Origin: Hyphomicrobiales bacterium
Lineage (GTDB): Bacteria; Pseudomonadota; Alphaproteobacteria; Rhizobiales; Rhizobiaceae
Assembly: GCA_900466475.1 (NCBI GenBank)
Contig: UBMI01000016.1
Location: forward strand, 221,129 to 285,128
Direction of reading: 5' to 3'
DNA: 64,000 nt
A program made the translations under genes and the position numbers. The notes below the pieces were generated by a model that worked only from the letters and a program-made list of their open reading frames with translations, searched no databases and was not told the DNA's origin. Position 1 is the stretch's first letter, and every line of letters starts with the position of its first letter. Of this stretch, positions 62,454-64,000 are shown piece after piece.

Positions 62454-64000
62454 ATGCGCTTCACGATCAAACTCAAACTGAGCCTGGTGTTCGGTTTTAT
62501 CGTTCTCTTGACCTGCGCAATGGCCGGTCTTTCGATCTACAATCTCTCGTCGCTCAATGACGACATCTCGGTCATGGTTGCCGGCCCGGTCGCCAACCTG
62601 CGTGACTCCGGTGATCTCTCCGATGCGGTGATGCGCTCGATCCGTTCCGAAAAGGACGCGATCATCAACACGGATCCGACCAAGATCACCGGCTATGTCG
62701 ACGAAATCTCCCAGAGCCGCGATCAGATCAAGACACTGCAGGCGCGTCTTGCTGCATCGCCAGATCCGGATATCCGCAACAGCATGAGCGAATTCGGCGA
62801 TCTCTACGGCAAATGGACGTCCCTGCAAGACCGTGTTGCCGATCTCGCCAGGCAGAATACCAATGAATCCAACACGCAGGCCGGCGCTATTTCGATGGGC
62901 GAAGGCCAGCAGGTTACGAACCAGCTTCTCGCGATCCTCTCGAAGCTGAACGATACGGTGACGGGCAATGTCGGCGAGACCGACGCGGCCACCAACGAAC
63001 AATATGCGCAGTCACGCAACATGCTCATCTTGATGACGATCGGCCTGATCGTCGTATCCTCGGCCGCTGCGATCTGGATCCTGCTCAACATCTCGCGCGG
63101 CCTGAAACGCGCCGTTCAGCTTGCAGATGCCGTCAGCATCGGTGACCTCGAACAGAATATCGATCACAAGAGCAACGACGAAATTCGCGACCTGGTCAAT
63201 TCCATGACGAGGATGACCGGCAACCTGCGTAACACGGCGCAGATTGCCAACCAGATCGCGAACGGCGACCTTACGGTTTCTCCGAAGCCCCTGTCGGAGA
63301 AGGATACGCTGGGCATTGCTCTGGAGCAGATGGTCGAACGTCTGCGCGGTGTCGTTGCCGACGCGATTGCTGCGGCCGAAAACGTCTCGTCCGGCAGCCA
63401 GGAGCTTTCGGCGAGCTCCGAACAGGTGTCGCAGGGTGCGACCGAACAGGCGGCTTCGGCTGAAGAGGCTTCCGCTTCGATGGAGGAGATGGCCTCCAAC
63501 ATCAAGCAGAATGCCGATAACGCCGCCCAGACGGAGAAGATCGCCCGCCAGTCGGCCAAGGATGCTGAACTGTCGGGTGAAGCGGTCTCACGCGCTGTTC
63601 AAGCCATGCGCACGATTGCCGAGAAGATTGGCATCGTTCAGGAAATCGCCCGTCAGACCGACCTGCTTGCTCTAAACGCCGCCGTCGAAGCTGCTCGTGC
63701 CGGCGAACATGGCAAGGGTTTTGCGGTCGTCGCTTCGGAAGTGCGCAAGCTTGCCGAACGCAGCCAGTCGGCCGCCGCTGAAATCAGTGCGATGTCCGGC
63801 GATACGGTCAAGTCCGCGCAGGAGGCCGGCGACATGCTCGGCCGCCTGGTTCCGGATATCCGCAAGACGGCCGAACTGGTCTCCGAGATCAGTGCGGCCT
63901 GCCGCGAGCAGGATATTGGCGCAGCCCAGATCAACGAGGCAATCCAGCAGCTCGACAAGGTGACTCAGCAGAATGCCGGCGCCTCCGAAGAGATGTCGGC
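62454..64000 (+). CDS. Transmembrane chemoreceptor 4 (HAMP plus one repeat), truncated by window edge
   Basis: The frame is open from the ATG at 62454 (AAGGGG upstream) to the last base, giving 515 codons. TM1 is about residues 9-29 (LSLVFGFIVLLTCAMAGLSIY). TM2 lies near 190 (MLILMTIGLIVVSSAAAIWILLNI). A canonical HAMP (KRAVQLADAVSIGDLEQNIDHKSNDEIRDL) is followed by one repeat at 259-297. The signalling tip is identical to the others. The tail is not seen. Confidence 0.92.
   Translation, partial: MRFTIKLKLSLVFGFIVLLTCAMAGLSIYNLSSLNDDISVMVAGPVANLRDSGDLSDAVMRSIRSEKDAIINTDPTKITGYVDEISQSRDQIKTLQARLAASPDPDIRNSMSEFGDLYGKWTSLQDRVADLARQNTNESNTQAGAISMGEGQQVTNQLLAILSKLNDTVTGNVGETDAATNEQYAQSRNMLILMTIGLIVVSSAAAIWILLNISRGLKRAVQLADAVSIGDLEQNIDHKSNDEIRDLVNSMTRMTGNLRNTAQIANQIANGDLTVSPKPLSEKDTLGIALEQMVERLRGVVADAIAAAENVSSGSQELSASSEQVSQGATEQAASAEEASASMEEMASNIKQNADNAAQTEKIARQSAKDAELSGEAVSRAVQAMRTIAEKIGIVQEIARQTDLLALNAAVEAARAGEHGKGFAVVASEVRKLAERSQSAAAEISAMSGDTVKSAQEAGDMLGRLVPDIRKTAELVSEISAACREQDIGAAQINEAIQQLDKVTQQNAGASEEMS
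63228..63344 (+). repeat. Single 117-nt HAMP-like unit in receptor 4
   Basis: One 39-codon unit (RNTAQIANQIANGDLTVSPK...LGIALEQMVERL) lies between the canonical HAMP and RGVVADA, in the same phase as the arrays in receptors 2 and 3. Confidence 0.88.

Noticed and set aside
56790..64000. Long repeated DNA that might be taken for a mobile or CRISPR-like array
   Set aside because: The repeats are in-frame receptor signalling modules and HAMP-like units; there are no spacers, terminal inverted repeats or transposase.

Overview
The window looks like a chromosomal segment of a Rhizobiaceae alphaproteobacterium (Rhizobium or a close relative). The composition is GC-rich. Markers that fit are an Omp10-type lipoprotein, homospermidine synthase, a GapR/DUF2312 protein, DUF1036, DUF1244, DUF882 and YdcH (DUF465) proteins, and a short L36 without zinc-binding cysteines. 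I saw no rRNA, tRNA, IS element, phage gene or CRISPR array. Species-level identity cannot be read from the sequence.

Layout. 0-17 kb is mostly housekeeping and envelope genes: the end of gltD, an SGNH-like protein that lacks catalytic residues, a MltB-type lytic transglycosylase, galU, a beta-barrel protein, KdsD (arabinose-5-phosphate isomerase), a stomatin/NfeD pair, hemH, a 5'-nucleotidase fused to LysM, omp10 and homospermidine synthase. 16-21 kb is a probable five-gene minus-strand operon (pepF, pabB, pabC-like, yciI-like, DUF3445). 21-28.6 kb holds an NtrC-type response regulator, a DUF882 murein peptidase-like protein, a gapR/DUF1244/N-formylglutamate amidohydrolase group, and DUF1036 translationally coupled to pyruvate kinase.

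28.6-44.3 kb is an accessory metabolic region. It is built largely from divergent regulator/enzyme modules: LysR with tautomerase-cupin-DUF4865, a GlxA-like AraC regulator with an SDR, an MmyB-type HTH with an SDR, HxlR with NTF2-SDR, and a membrane AraC regulator with a secreted protein. Two of these promoters carry clear repeated operator-like sequences. 44-50.7 kb returns to core genes: rpmJ, ydcH-purE-purK, a second ydcH, an ArsR-type regulator, a TauE/SafE permease, a ThiE-like protein and a Sel1-repeat protein.

50.7-64 kb is a dedicated chemosensory island. A soluble MCP-like protein with a degenerate signalling tip is transcribed away from a four-gene set (STAS, cheY, cheA, cheW) in which every junction is a 4-nt ATGA overlap. 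Four tandem transmembrane chemoreceptors follow, the last cut by the window end. All four share one nearly invariant signalling module. After a canonical HAMP they carry 0, 2, 3 and 1 copies of an exact 39-residue HAMP-like repeat. The three complete receptors share a C-terminal tail unlike the classical CheR-docking pentapeptide. No cheR, cheB or cheD is visible; they may lie beyond the right edge. This island is the part of the window most likely to repay detailed study.
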